Source: Didymodactylos carnosus (Eukaryota; Rotifera; Eurotatoria; Philodinida; Philodinidae). From it: DNA of 25,901 nt. This document shows, one piece after another, positions 1 to 10,061 of the stretch (positions are counted from its first letter, which is position 1; each line of letters begins with the position of its first letter). Made by a program: the position numbers and the translations under genes. A model generated the notes under the pieces. That model searched no databases and was not told where the DNA came from. It saw nothing but the letters and a program-made list of their open reading frames with translations. The DNA is taken from assembly GCA_905250885.1 (NCBI GenBank), contig CAJNOQ010002154.1, positions 1 to 25,901 on the forward strand, in the 5' to 3' direction.

Positions 1-346
1 AATGGCGCCAATAGGAGCGTTGCTATGGGCCATAAGAATAAGGTAAAGAAAATGCATAGATTATGTCGACACCAGAGAAAAGCTAAAATCAAATTATGAG
101 ATTTATGCTGTCGGCATATTCATTTAATTTTATGCATATAGCTAAATTTTCTCGGCAATCTGTTCACCGCGGCAAAAGTGACCAGTTTTCTAATGATTAT
201 TATTTAAAGCTATTTGATGAAGAAGAAAGTATGGTTGGCCTTTTAAATTGTTTGTTCTACTCGTTTATTTTAAGAAAATTTTCCATTTCTGAGCTAAACG
301 ATTGTTCTGAAATTCCATTTGCTGATATCCTTATTGGATAGTGTCT

Positions 347-499
347 ATGGACAAACTATTTGTGTTATTTTGGTTATTCTTACCACATGTAAATTCATTT
401 GATATAGAAGAAGATGCAACAAATTATTTAATAAAATATGATTATACGGCTTGTCCAGCTAGCGGTCTTCTTTTTTCGCTCTTTTTCAAGGAACTATGA
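347..499 (+). pseudogene. Signal peptide plus metalloprotease-propeptide-like exon fragment
   Basis: A 50-codon frame starts at an ATG and ends at TGA. Residues 1-17 (MDKLFVLFWLFLPHVNS) form a clear signal peptide. Residues 18-33 read FDIEEDATNYLIKYDY, which resembles the start of a matrix metalloprotease (M10A) propeptide, where an Ala-x-x-Tyr-Leu-x-x-Tyr-Gly-Tyr pattern is usual. After residue 40 the sequence turns into a Phe/Leu run and stops. No PRCGxPD cysteine switch or HExxHxxGxxH zinc site follows in the next 2 kb. It is therefore either a first exon with its partner exons lost or a remnant cut by later insertion. A stand-alone short secreted peptide is also possible. The metalloprotease link is inference from a short stretch. 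Confidence 0.35.
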
Positions 500-751
500 C
501 AATAAAGTTAGAAAATAATCTAAAATGCAACGAGATGATTAAGTAGATTAAACATTTCTCTACAAAATGAAAAGGGTCTCGGGTCTGAATGTTGATTCCC
601 TATGAAAATACAGCTGTTGTACAAACAGCCGAAAAAATCCATTTTGGAGTTATCTGAAAAACCTGTCTGAGAGAGTGAAGAGGAGCACGCAAAAATTGAA
701 CAAAAATAATACTTTGTAGAAAATTGCTTGCTCTACAAGATGTGATAATTG

Positions 752-862
752 TAATTAATCTGTATTAATCAAAGAAAAATCAGAAACACCGTGACGCCGT
801 GGCAAAAATTGGTCACAGCGTCACGGTTTTTCTGATTTCTTTTTGCTAATACAGATTAATTA
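752..862. repeat. Small foldback (MITE-like) element, 111 bp
   Basis: The ends TAATTAATCTGTATTA and TAATACAGATTAATTA are exact reverse complements. Pairing continues inward through AAATCAGAAA...CGTGACGC and GCGTCACGG...TCTGATTT, leaving a short central loop near 803-812. It is a compact palindrome of transposon type with no coding capacity. Confidence 0.75.
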
Positions 863-2998
863 GAATAGTTTCGAACTTCAGAAGCTATCACATGTTGTAA
901 AAATTTAGTTTTGCAGTTTGTTGCAAAGCTGCATTCATGTGTTCGAATCTGTATTCGTACAAAATTCCTTTTGTATTTTGATAGTTTTAGTTTAGAATAC
1001 TAGAATGGAATATTTTGTATTCCGTTTGTATTCTGAAAGAATAAAGCTTATATCAATAAAATAAAAGCTTGCAACTTTTTACAAAAACATATAATATTTA
1101 TTAAAAAAGCGTCTAACGCTATATTATTTCTTTTTAACCACTAGATCTTTCTGATCACTTCTGGAGCACAAAAATACGACCTGTAGTTTTTGAGAAAAGT
1201 TGGCTAGAAAATTGCAATAATCCAAGTCATCTACAGAAAAAAGCCGAGGATGACTACTAGAATGCAGTTATGCACCGCATTCAAAACTGATAACTTTCTT
1301 AAAGAAAGTTTACGTTTCTTCAGAGATCATATCGGGAGATTCTTATGATCAAGAGAAAACTTTTGGAAAAATGTTAAGTAATAACTTATTAGACTTCTCT
1401 TTTTATGTTGACAATGAGCGCATTTAGTTTGATGTCGATAAGTCTTTTGACGGAGAATCAGAGCAGATATAAGTTAGGGCTATTCTCGCTTATTTTGCAA
1501 TTGTATCTAAGAAATGTCTCTGACTCGAAACTGTATGATACATTTCAACAGAGCACAACAAACGGTGCGGTTTCTTATGAATCAGAGACGCAGTTTTGAG
1601 CGGGAGCACGCTGGCTTATATACCATAACACCACTTTGTGCGAATATCACTAACACAGTCAATATAAATATAATAAACTAAACTTAATCCTCAATTTTTG
1701 TTAAACTAGATAGATCATTTAATGGTTTGAACGATGAGAGATCCTCTTCTGTATCATAGAACAAAATCGTAGACAAATGTTTCAATGTACACTATTTGTG
1801 AAAATATTCAGAATGACGGTAGTGTTTAATAAATTCTAAAGTTAAAGAAGTGCTGACGTGTTTTTGTCAGTTAGTGACTGTTAGGTTACTTTATAAACAC
1901 TATAAATAACTATAATTTCCTTTTCGATCTCAAAATATTTCTTTTATTGCAAGATATTATTTAGTCTTTGGTTATAAGTATGCAGATTGTTCCGATAACT
2001 GTTTTCGACCAAAAAAATTTCGCTGAAAACTTTCTTTCTAGGTTAATGGTGAGTGTATACTCTTTTTGACAAATGTTTCACCTACGTTTTTCGGAACCAG
2101 AGGTTTCCATGATTATTTTTTCACAATTATGATGCGCATGGAATGCAGATGCTATGGTGGAAAGAGCGACCGTTAGTTCCTCACCCTCCCTCTTCTAGGT
2201 ATGTTTTAATCAAAAGTGCTCATCGAGTCAAAGTATGAAGGTTAATTGTGATAGTTAACCTTCATACTTTGACTGGATAGTCTACAGTCGTCGAAGAGTA
2301 TTTGCTGTGAGTTTGAAGTCGAAGTGATGTTCCTGGATTGAGTTATGAATTTTTCTTGGAAAGGACCTCATATCTCAGAACTTCATTTCCAGAGACCTCG
2401 ATCGTAAAATAGTTGTCTTTCAGTAACCATTGACGCTAGATTCATATCCTAAATTTTAGGAGAATAAGGGCTACATTTTGGTAACAAGAAAAAGTTTTCA
2501 TCTCTCTTGGATCAGGAGTTATAAGCATTTTACGGAAAGGAAGTAAAATGCTTATATCTTACGAATCATCTAGTAAAAGAGGCCCAAGCTTGGTGGGTGA
2601 TCAGCATTCAGTTGGAGCTATGATCACACAAAATTAGAAGTCAGCTATCATGGTTCTTGAGTTACAGGGGCTTGCTACTTTTGCGGATTAACGTAGCATC
2701 ATCGAATTTAAAATACAGAACAGAAACCGAAGGTGTCTTCTAATTTTATTCCATTTCAGTGTTCACTTTTGCAATTTGTTTCCTGAATGAAATAATTAAT
2801 ACAGTAACCATGACACAACTTTATCCATAAGTCTATTATCCTTATAGATGCAAAAAAATAAAGATTGCTTTCCGTAGATTCTATAAGCAGTACTGAATAT
2901 ATCTCTTCTTTAACATATTTTGTTCTGAAAGACTGTACTAACAAATCTTGCATTTTATACAAAAATAATGCTCACTGTTGTGTACGACATGCATAAAC
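863..2998. other. Gene-free AT-rich region with two small hairpins
   Basis: I see no convincing coding sequence here. A 64-codon frame at 1405-1599 has no recognisable motif. Two perfect hairpins stand out: 2226-2245 pairs with 2255-2274 (20 bp stem) and 2521-2533 pairs with 2543-2555 (13 bp stem), each with a 9-base loop. The remainder is AT-rich with no clear repeat unit. Confidence 0.5.
2226..2274. repeat. Perfect 20-bp hairpin with 9-base loop
   Basis: AGTCAAAGTATGAAGGTTAA (2226-2245) is the exact reverse complement of 2255-2274. The loop is TTGTGATAG. It is shorter than a usual animal pre-miRNA and is more likely a miniature foldback remnant. Confidence 0.6.
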
Positions 2999-3004
2999 TT
3001 TATT
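2999..3004 (-). promoter_or_regulatory. Polyadenylation signal of the cystatin-like gene
   Basis: AATAAA on the minus strand, about 77 bases beyond the TAA/TGA-type stop of the cystatin-like frame. The spacing suits a short 3' UTR. Confidence 0.5.
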
Positions 3005-3080
3005 CTTTTCCGAAATACTACCCGATGTTTCAACACTTACAAAAAACAAATTCTGAGTTTCTTTTCATTTTATGACTTTT

Positions 3081-3464
3081 TTAACTTGTTTGACATTGAC
3101 CTTCCAGTAAACGTTGTTCTCCATTTAATGGCAAATAAATGATCGCGTCACATTGTATTGTTCGTGCTGCTGTTCCATCTGGTAGAACTGGTGTAGTTTC
3201 AAAACGAATTTTATAATTTACGCCAGAAACAACTTGTGTTTCAACTTTAATCACATTTATATTTTTTAATATAAGATTTTGTGCTTCTTCCAATTGACGA
3301 GCGGCCCAAATGGTTAACGATATAATTAAATTATCAGTCGTTAAGTCTGGTTGTTCAATAAAACCACCCAATACATTTGGTATTGTTGGTGGAACAAATG
3401 GCCAGCCGTGACATACACCAATAGCAACAAATAAAATAGCTGTCAAACAAATGAATTTATTCAT
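3081..3464 (-). CDS. Secreted cystatin-like cysteine protease inhibitor
   Basis: This complete 127-residue single-exon frame starts at ATG (3464). Residues 1-20 are a signal peptide ending GVCHG. The mature part has Gly33-Gly34 near its N-terminus, a helix-like stretch around 41-66, and QVVSG at 77-81, matching the cystatin QxVxG first inhibitory hairpin. Cys105 and Cys124 could form a disulfide. The usual Pro-Trp second hairpin is not evident: the matching position reads LNGEQRLLEG. Cystatins bind papain-type cathepsins by wedging the N-terminal Gly, QxVxG and PW loops into the active site, so a missing Trp may change affinity or target. The length (about 107 mature residues) is typical of the family. 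A TATA box lies about 57 bases upstream and AATAAA lies downstream, so it appears to be an intact, self-contained gene. Confidence 0.82.
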   Translation of the reverse strand: MNKFICLTAILFVAIGVCHGWPFVPPTIPNVLGGFIEQPDLTTDNLIISLTIWAARQLEEAQNLILKNINVIKVETQVVSGVNYKIRFETTPVLPDGTAARTIQCDAIIYLPLNGEQRLLEGQCQTS

Positions 3465-3520
3465 TCTTTAGTCTGTTTCTGGATTCCGAAAAATAGTGAT
3501 TTTAACCACATAAATAAGAT

Positions 3521-3531
3521 ATATTTATATA
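3521..3531 (-). promoter_or_regulatory. TATA box for the cystatin-like gene
   Basis: The minus strand reads TATATAAATAT, about 57-67 bases upstream of the ATG at 3464. This leaves room for a short 5' UTR. The site stands in AT-rich sequence, so chance occurrence is possible. Confidence 0.5.
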
Positions 3532-5480
3532 CTTTTTGAAAACATCCTTGAAAAATTTTGAATTTTAATTGAAAATAATGACGTTTTATTATTTGTAACA
3601 TTGAGACTAATCTTGGCTCAAACAGTATTTATATATAATGATTTAATAAAAAGAAAAATGAAATTTGAGTATTTCATTTTTCACTTTCAGAGTTTGTCCA
3701 TGCACCTTCTTATATGCTTAAAAAAGACAATTAATTTTAGACTGTGCATTAAAAAATATACTTCGTTTGGATGTAAGAAAATCTGAACTATTCAACAAAC
3801 TTATGCTTAAAGATATGTCAATGACAGCATTTTTCTGAATTTTCAGATGCTAGGCCGCAATGACAATAGAGCACAACGATACCACCATATATCATTAGTC
3901 AATAGTTCATGCAGCAGAATGTTTATATCTTGAAGCACGAGAACAGTCTGAAGGATATTTTCTCCTAGAGTGTATTCATATAAATCATAAAATATAAGTT
4001 AATGAATGTAGTTATGTATTAAAGCAAATTTTGAAGGCGTACTATTGTTGCAATCTATTATCACGTGTCCTAAAGTCTTTACAGCGTTTTTCTGAGACTT
4101 AGATACTGCTTTTTCTGTTTTAACAGAAAAAATCAGACTGCTATGGAAATTAACTCCCTGGTGCTGAATGGTCTAGTGTAAACATTATAACGTGGCCAAT
4201 TTCTTCCACTATATATCTTTTATTGTTGTGACTATTTCATATCGTTTTCGAAATGTAAAGCTCATGCTATAACGTACAATGTCGTTTATCATTTAGCAGA
4301 ACTAAACTGATAAACTGAAATTGTTACACATAGTTAAAGATATGAAAAAAGTTGTATTATATGTGATTTTAAATGTAGTTACCTTAGTCGCAAAAAAAAC
4401 GCATGCTTTTCAGAAATCCTCATGAGAAACTCGTTTCATTAAACTTTTCACGTACTAATCGGGTGGCTGCAAACAGAAGCTTCGTGTATCTGTCTTGCTG
4501 AACATCAAAAGCATACTATTTCTGCACAATCTTGTGCATTTATTACCTGAGTTATATGTCTACGGTCGTACAAAAGAAAATGTTATCATCTACTTTTAGG
4601 CATGCAATAGTTTCGGTGTACCGATAGACGATATCACAAAAAAAACTTTTATTTGTACATATTCTCGAAAAGATATTTGAAACAGTATGATGAAAACATC
4701 TAGGAATGTTCATGCTGGACGATAAAACGTTCACAATTGTATGGTGAACACTTTTCGCATGCAGCACCTTTCGTACAAGTTTAAGAAAAACGTTATTTTT
4801 AAAATAGTGAAGTTTTTGAATGCAAAAAGTTATATCTTCAAAAATAACTTTTTCCTATAAATTTTCCTGAATACTGAATGCAAAAGAATGTTCAGCATAT
4901 AATTATAAACGTTTTTACCTCCAGCATGAACAATCCCAGATGTTTCCTTCAACTTATACGTCTGTATTGGTAGATTGATATAGGTGTCAATCGAAAGACT
5001 GCGATACAGAACTTTACAGACTGTGAGAACTTCCGAGCACAAAATCAGAACATTAAGAATATTCAGTACACTGAAAACTTTGAGAACTATCTGAACCAAT
5101 CGTTGAGAACCTTCAAAACTATTGACCACTATTCAGAACTAATCGCCGAGAACATGAGGAACATTGAGAACTGTTGAGAAGTTTGTGAACTATTTATTAA
5201 GAAGTCTGAAAACTTTTAGAGTATAGAGGACGTTGAAAATTTTGAGTTTTATCCGAACGCTAGTGTCGAAATCGCATTTGAAATATTATATAGTAAATTA
5301 TGTATTTTGCCCTTACATATGAGTTCTTGGGATTCTGCAACAATAAGTTACATTAGCACTAACTTTGATTGCGTGCTCAGTTAACAAACGACAAAAAAGC
5401 TATGTTAATCAATTTTACCAAAGAAAATCAACAATATTTATTTTTTCAGTTTAGTGGAAAACCACCCGAGTCCCCTGTCT
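3532..5480. other. Gene-poor intergenic region
   Basis: I found no supportable gene. The open frames here (for example 4552-4767 and 4830-5129 on the minus strand) show no motif and sit in compositionally biased DNA. The end of the region holds a degenerate tandem repeat, listed separately. Confidence 0.5.
5015..5255. repeat. Degenerate GAGAACT-type tandem region
   Basis: Variants of (t)GAGAACTNTT, GAGAAC, AGAACATT and GAAAACTTT recur roughly every 10-24 bases, as in TTGAGAACTATCTGAACC, TTGAGAACCTTC and TTGAGAACTGTTGAGAAG. It looks like an old, diverged minisatellite. It also explains the minus-strand open frame rich in Leu/Val at 4830-5129. Confidence 0.55.
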
Positions 5481-6110
5481 TATCGCGGCCTGTCTGTCGT
5501 GGTGCGAGTCGCTTAAAAAGTTCGCGGAGGATCGCGTAATGCGTTCGCTGTAAGACTTGCCAAATAAGATGCGATTTTTAGCGATCGCTATTTTTTTCGC
5601 GCTCATACAAAAACCAATGACTCTCAAATATTTTGCTATAGTTACTATTTATTCGCGTTTTCCGTCTAATATCAGTAAATGACTTACGCTACTTTTACCG
5701 CGAACGCAGACGAATGGCGTACGCGTGATGCGACTGCGCAAAACTATATTAGTCATGTCGTAAGCTATTATTAAGGTGTGATAAGATTTTGAAAATTTTT
5801 CAAAAAATCGTTATATAGTTCTATGCCAGGCGCGTAAGCAAAACAAAACGGTGAATAGGATTTGCACGGGAGACGCGTCGCGACCCTGTATCATACCGCG
5901 ATCGTAAGAGAAGAATACGATCGTGACGTGACGAGTTTTTCTTACAGTGAGCGCGCTCGGATCCCGAAGTCGCGAGGTGATCACTAAGAAGTCGCTATTG
6001 TCGCGTCGCAATCGCAAATTGTAAGTTTTTTGTAAAACAAGAATTGGTCGCGGACGCGCTGAGTTCTACCGATCGCGAAGCGCGATCCGCGTTCGCGCTG
6101 CGAATCAAGC
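5480..6110. repeat. CpG-rich patch, probably a decayed transposon
   Basis: The sequence is dense in CGCG, GCGATCGC, CGATCG and TCGCG words, while its flanks are AT-rich and CpG-poor. Short words recur in both orientations (GCGATCGC, CGCGATCG, GATCGCGAAGCGCGATC), as in subterminal repeats of non-autonomous elements. I could not define matching ends or a target duplication. Two minus-strand open frames within it follow from base composition rather than coding. Confidence 0.45.
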
Positions 6111-6114
6111 AAGA

Positions 6115-6252
6115 AAGTGGACTTGGGTACGTTTCGCTGTTGATAAAGATGATCGTGAGACATCTTTTGATAAGTCATGTTTAAATATTAAAACAAATGA
6201 ATTAGTTCATGGTGATCCGAAAGTTATTTATCCAGCAGTTCACATTCACTAA
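6115..6252 (+). pseudogene. Coding remnant: probable 3' end of an unidentified gene
   Basis: A frame with no ATG reads KWTWVRFAVDKDDRETSF (6115 on), continues as DKSCLNIKTNELVHGDPK and ends VIYPAVHIH before TAA at 6250-6252. The codon choice (GAT, AAA, TTA, ACA, GTT) matches the host genes in this window, unlike the CpG-rich DNA just upstream. I do not recognise the protein. The simplest reading is a terminal exon whose upstream part was displaced or cut by the CpG-rich element that ends near 6110. The same frame stays open back to 6025 but changes to Arg/Ala-rich CpG-driven residues there. Confidence 0.35.
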
Positions 6253-6435
6253 ATTCAGTTTAAGCAGAAGTAGATAAATTTAAAAATAATTGCAAAAAAC
6301 GGTCAAGAGAAGAAACAACACCCATACGAAACATTCACAAACTAGAATTAGTTTAAACATAATGATGTATCATTTCTATCATCGTCTGGTTTAGTATTTT
6401 ATTATAAATAAAACAAGGTTTATTTTTTTAGCTTA

Positions 6436-7015
6436 CGAGGGAACCTCCGGAGGTAATAAACCGCTTTCTGATCGACATCTAGTAAGTTATAGGTTATCCA
6501 CCATGCTGATTCCGAATATGACCATGGGACTTCCTCATAGCCCTTCGAAGATCCCGTCTTCTGGAAGACCAGTTTTTCAGAAACCCCAAAAAATAATCCG
6601 AACCTTTCTTAACAATGCAGAATTGTAGAGCGCAAATTTCTGATTAAAATGAAACATCTCCCAGCTCTACACGATCTTTCTTTGCAAAGTTATAGAATTT
6701 ATAAGAACAGCCTTAAATTAATTATTTCTGTGGCTTTGAGCTGACAATGAATAATTTAGGGCTCTTCTTACAAATTCTATAACTTTGCAAAGAAAGGTCG
6801 TATAGAGCTGGGGGTGTTTCATTTTAATCAGAAATTAGCGCGCTACAATTCCACATTGTTAAGAAAAGTTTGGAAGAACTGGTTTTCCAGAAGACTGGAT
6901 CTTCGAAGGGCTATGGGGAAGCCCCATGGTCATATTCGAAATCAGCATGGTCGATAACCTATAACTCACTAGATGTCGATCAAAAAGCGATTTATCACCT
7001 CGGGAGGTTCCCTCG
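6436..7015. mobile_element. 580-bp foldback MITE with TTA flanks (family A)
   Basis: The ends CGAGGGAACCTCC and GGAGGTTCCCTCG are inverted repeats. The arms pair over most of the element: CATGCTGATTCCGAATATGACC on the left answers GGTCATATTCGAAATCAGCATGG on the right, and the AGCTCTACACGATCTTTCTTTGC block is answered near 6784-6815. A short central spacer lies around 6715-6760. TTA occurs on both sides (6433-6435 and 7016-7018), a 3-base duplication of the kind made by PIF/Harbinger transposases. There is no coding capacity. A shorter relative lies at 18717-19087. Confidence 0.8.
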
Positions 7016-7018
7016 TTA

Positions 7019-8231
7019 GTGAGTTTTTCCGCAGATTTAAAACAAAATTAACAAGCACGATAATTAAACACATTCTGAATGTCATTTAATGAAATTTCAA
7101 TATGCATTTCACTACATTTCCTGTCAAACTTTATTTGCTTTTATTCAGACCTACACACATCTCATCTAAAAGCTACCGTCGATTAATCCCACTTTTGAGC
7201 AAGTATTTATAAATAGCATCGAAACCCCGGGGAAGGGGGACGGGCAGTATTGTGAGTGTGCGTCACAGACCAACATTTCGTATGCATCAACAGCTCCAAT
7301 TTAGACAAATTCGTGGCAATACTTAAAGGTACCCCGCCCCTTCCCTCTTTTTTGACCCTTGTGAAAGCAGGGAAGCCGATGTTTGATCGGGGTGAGGGTG
7401 CACTTTATGTCTTAAACAAAAAGTGGATTAATAACTTCAGATCAATATGCGGAAGTCTTACGAGAAAAAACAGAAAGCATCTAAAAGAAACAATGGTTAT
7501 TCTGGATTAGATGCACAAACGACTTCGTCTGTCTCTTCACGAATGATATGTTTTACGTTTCACATTGCGAAAGCGCAAAAATTAACATTACACAAACATT
7601 CAATATAAAAACTTTCTATATTTCAAACGTGTCCAGAATGAAACATCTGGACGCATTCAGACACGCTTTCTACCTTTCTAGAAAAAACACATTTGAAGGC
7701 GTTTTTCAAACACAAATAGTCTCATCGGATGTATCCATGAAAAGGGGGAAAGAAAGATAAGAATACGGTTGAACTAAATGCTGATAATTGTGGATGGAAT
7801 AACTGTTTCTTCCATTGTCTAGTGTTAGATAAATTAACTGTTATGATGTGCGTTATTCTAGCGACATCATGCGAACCGTTCGCATGGATGCGCTGCTGTC
7901 TGAGACACACAACTATGGCGCTACTTTTAATGCGAAGGAGTCATATTTCACACAAAACCAGTAGCAGAAATACAGTCTTTCTACTGTCATATACGCATCT
8001 CTCAACGTCTTTTCCTTTTCGAATAAAGGTTTATCTTTGAAATTTCAGTGGTTCTTTCGGTTGCCAATAACAAGAGAATAAATGATTCACCTGTTCAGAC
8101 GTTGAAGAGCAAAAACTACCTATCATACAAGATATGCCCATGAGCATCTTTTCGGTTCCAGAAGAGGGGCGTGGCGTCTAAAGGGTGTTTTCTCACTGAA
8201 CAAGCTTCTAAATCGCGCTTCTCTTATCCAA
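7019..8231. other. Gene-free region with G/C-run segments
   Basis: I see no supportable gene. The open frames at 7256-7510 (GTG start), 7548-7760 and 7822-8040 lack motifs. A G-run segment (7226-7242) and a C-run segment (7331-7350) face each other in inverted orientation, and a similar C-rich segment recurs at 8862-8878. These may be relics of repeats. Confidence 0.45.
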
Positions 8232-8352
8232 AACCGCGGTTAAACAATGCAATTTTTTCTGGTGTTTGAATTTTTAATCGCGATTTCATTACTAAGAATC
8301 GCGTTTTTATTATTTAACTGCCATCAACTACGTGCATTGTTTAACCGCGGTT
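8232..8352. repeat. 121-bp palindrome with AACCGCGGTT ends
   Basis: AACCGCGGTTAAACAATGCA (8232-8251) is exactly repeated in reverse complement at 8333-8352. AATCGCG words inside pair again, giving nested stems. Each end contains the self-complementary AACCGCGGTT. It is MITE-like and non-coding. Confidence 0.7.
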
Positions 8353-8587
8353 GTCCAATAGTCATAAACAAAATACGGTTTGCGCTCGAAGTCGAGATTA
8401 ATTGAGGCTCAAGAAGACACCCGATGTATTGCGTAAGTAAAAGGAAATGCGGCTTCTCTATTCTTCGTTCTGTAGCTTAACAGCAGTGCATCGAAAATTT
8501 GTGAAGGACGTGTTTATTCGCGATCTAAACAAAAGCGCGTGTTTTCCACGATGAAAAGTCCGATTCTCTAATAATCGCGGTTCTCTG

Positions 8588-8778
8588 CATGGGAAACTGC
8601 ATTTCCAGTCACGAAAAACGCATTTTTACGGGGGTTGATCGATTAACCGGGGCACTAAATTAGTCATATACGATATCATTAAAAATGCATAATTTTCTAA
8701 TGACTCATTTAGTACTGCAGTTAATCGATCAGCCACGCAAAAATGTGTTTTTCGTGGTAAGAAACGCAGTTTCACATG
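8588..8778. repeat. 191-bp imperfect foldback repeat
   Basis: CATGGGAAACTGCATTTCC on the left pairs with GAAACGCAGTTTCACATG on the right. The pairing continues through CACGAAAAACGCATTTTTAC and then GATCGATTAACC...ACTAAAT against ATTTAGT...GTTAATCGATC. Weaker pairing extends outward to about 8570 and 8800. It shares CGCG-type words with the neighbouring palindrome, so the two may belong to one nested cluster. Confidence 0.65.
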
Positions 8779-9473
8779 TCATACACGAGGGAACACGGTT
8801 TTCTCAGACACCCGGTTACAGTCTGCAACAGCGTTTTCTATTATGTAAAATGAGGTTGTAGACCCGCCTCCTTCCCTGTAGTACAACATAAACTGTCTAG
8901 AATAATTGGTTTTGAAGCATTTTTGACCCTTCACCAGGCTACGCGGTTTTCGAGATTCTTTTCGTGATTATCAACAGTACTCAAGTCACGCATTTTGAGT
9001 TCTAGTACGTCTAGGGCGCATACGACGGGTACTGTTAATATTCTCAGTGCTTAAATTTGAAGAGAAAACGAAAACTATTTGAAAGAAGTGGAATTTGAGC
9101 GAGATAATATATATAAAAAGGTATCAGTTTTTTTTTAATAATGTTTTTGAAGGTTTTTTCTACTTCAAATATACAATCAGTTGAACTCGTTAAGGATTAT
9201 GTATAATTTGTTCGAAATAACCGTGAACACATGATTTATCAACTGTTCAATGACAAGATACTCTATATATAGATACTTTTTTTGAAAGTTTGATTTAGAT
9301 TAGATCTGTTTTATTGAAAAATATATGTGTTAGTTAAGTGTAGTTAAATTACTTGTGCCTTTAAATTTCTTACACATTCTTCGTAGATTACTATGAAGAA
9401 AACGATTTATCATCCTATGTAATATGAATGGAATTGAAAATTGATCTTTTACACAGGTAAGGAGAAGAAATAT
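8779..9473. other. Intergenic, no gene seen
   Basis: AT-rich DNA without a coding frame. AACAGTACT (about 8970) and AGTACTGTT-like sequence (about 9030) face each other. A TATATATAAAAAG stretch occurs near 9108-9120, but no gene follows it. Confidence 0.4.
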
Positions 9474-9650
9474 ATGTCTGATAGTTACTAGTAACTGGAA
9501 AATTAGTTGCTTAGTAACGGTAAACTCGTTAGTTACCGTTTACAAGAGTAACGATAACTTGATAGTTACCTGTTACTTTTATAATTAACAATTTTTTCAT
9601 TACCATTCCATTACTTTGTAACTAAAACTAACAGTAACTCTGACATTCCT
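9474..9650. repeat. GTTAC/GTAAC-rich MITE-like repeat
   Basis: GTTAC or its complement GTAAC recurs more than ten times in under 180 bases. The ends ATGTCTGATAGTTACT and AGTAACTCTGACAT are imperfect inverted repeats. Dense short inverted subterminal words of this type are usual in non-autonomous hAT elements. The flanks (AAATAT and AATATAG) are too AT-rich to prove a target duplication. Confidence 0.5.
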
Positions 9651-9920
9651 AATATAGATTGATGAGTCATTCTTTTGTTATTATTTTCTTCTTTTCAAGA
9701 AGAAGAAAAGAACAGTAGGAATTCTTAAAAGCAAAATATAATTTTTTTTTTCTCTTAGAGTGAGCAATAGGGTGGAAAATTCATTTTTCAAAGTGGAAAC
9801 TCACGTTGCTCTCGCTTGTTCCACTAATCACTAAAAATAGCGCTTCTTATACGTGTAAGAAGTCATTTCTAATATGTCGTCATACTGTTCTTTATCTTTG
9901 ACAGAGGAAAGAAACCGTCT

Positions 9921-9930
9921 TATATAGATA
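9921..9930 (+). promoter_or_regulatory. Possible TATA box of the F-box gene
   Basis: TATATAGATA lies about 140 bases upstream of the proposed ATG at 10062. It is the only good TATA match in the intervening stretch. The distance implies a 5' UTR of roughly 100 bases. Confidence 0.3.
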
Positions 9931-10061
9931 TTCCTCATTCCCATACGCTGTAATACAAGTCAGAGGATAATTCAGTGCGCCGTTCTGGTTATAACTTTTG
10001 AAAAAGTTGACTGACTATCTGTAGGAACTAGAGAGGAAGTTTTATCGCTTTTAGATTTTTA

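Noticed and set aside
96-341. 81-codon frame with ATG
   Set aside because: No signal peptide, domain or codon pattern that sets it apart from chance; no nearby signals.
1405-1599. 64-codon frame with ATG
   Set aside because: No motif, and its length is expected by chance in this DNA.
2756-2962. Minus-strand 68-codon frame downstream of the cystatin-like gene
   Set aside because: It overlaps the likely 3' end of that gene, with no motif.
4830-5129. Minus-strand 99-codon Leu/Val-rich frame
   Set aside because: It is explained by the degenerate GAGAACT tandem region read on the opposite strand.
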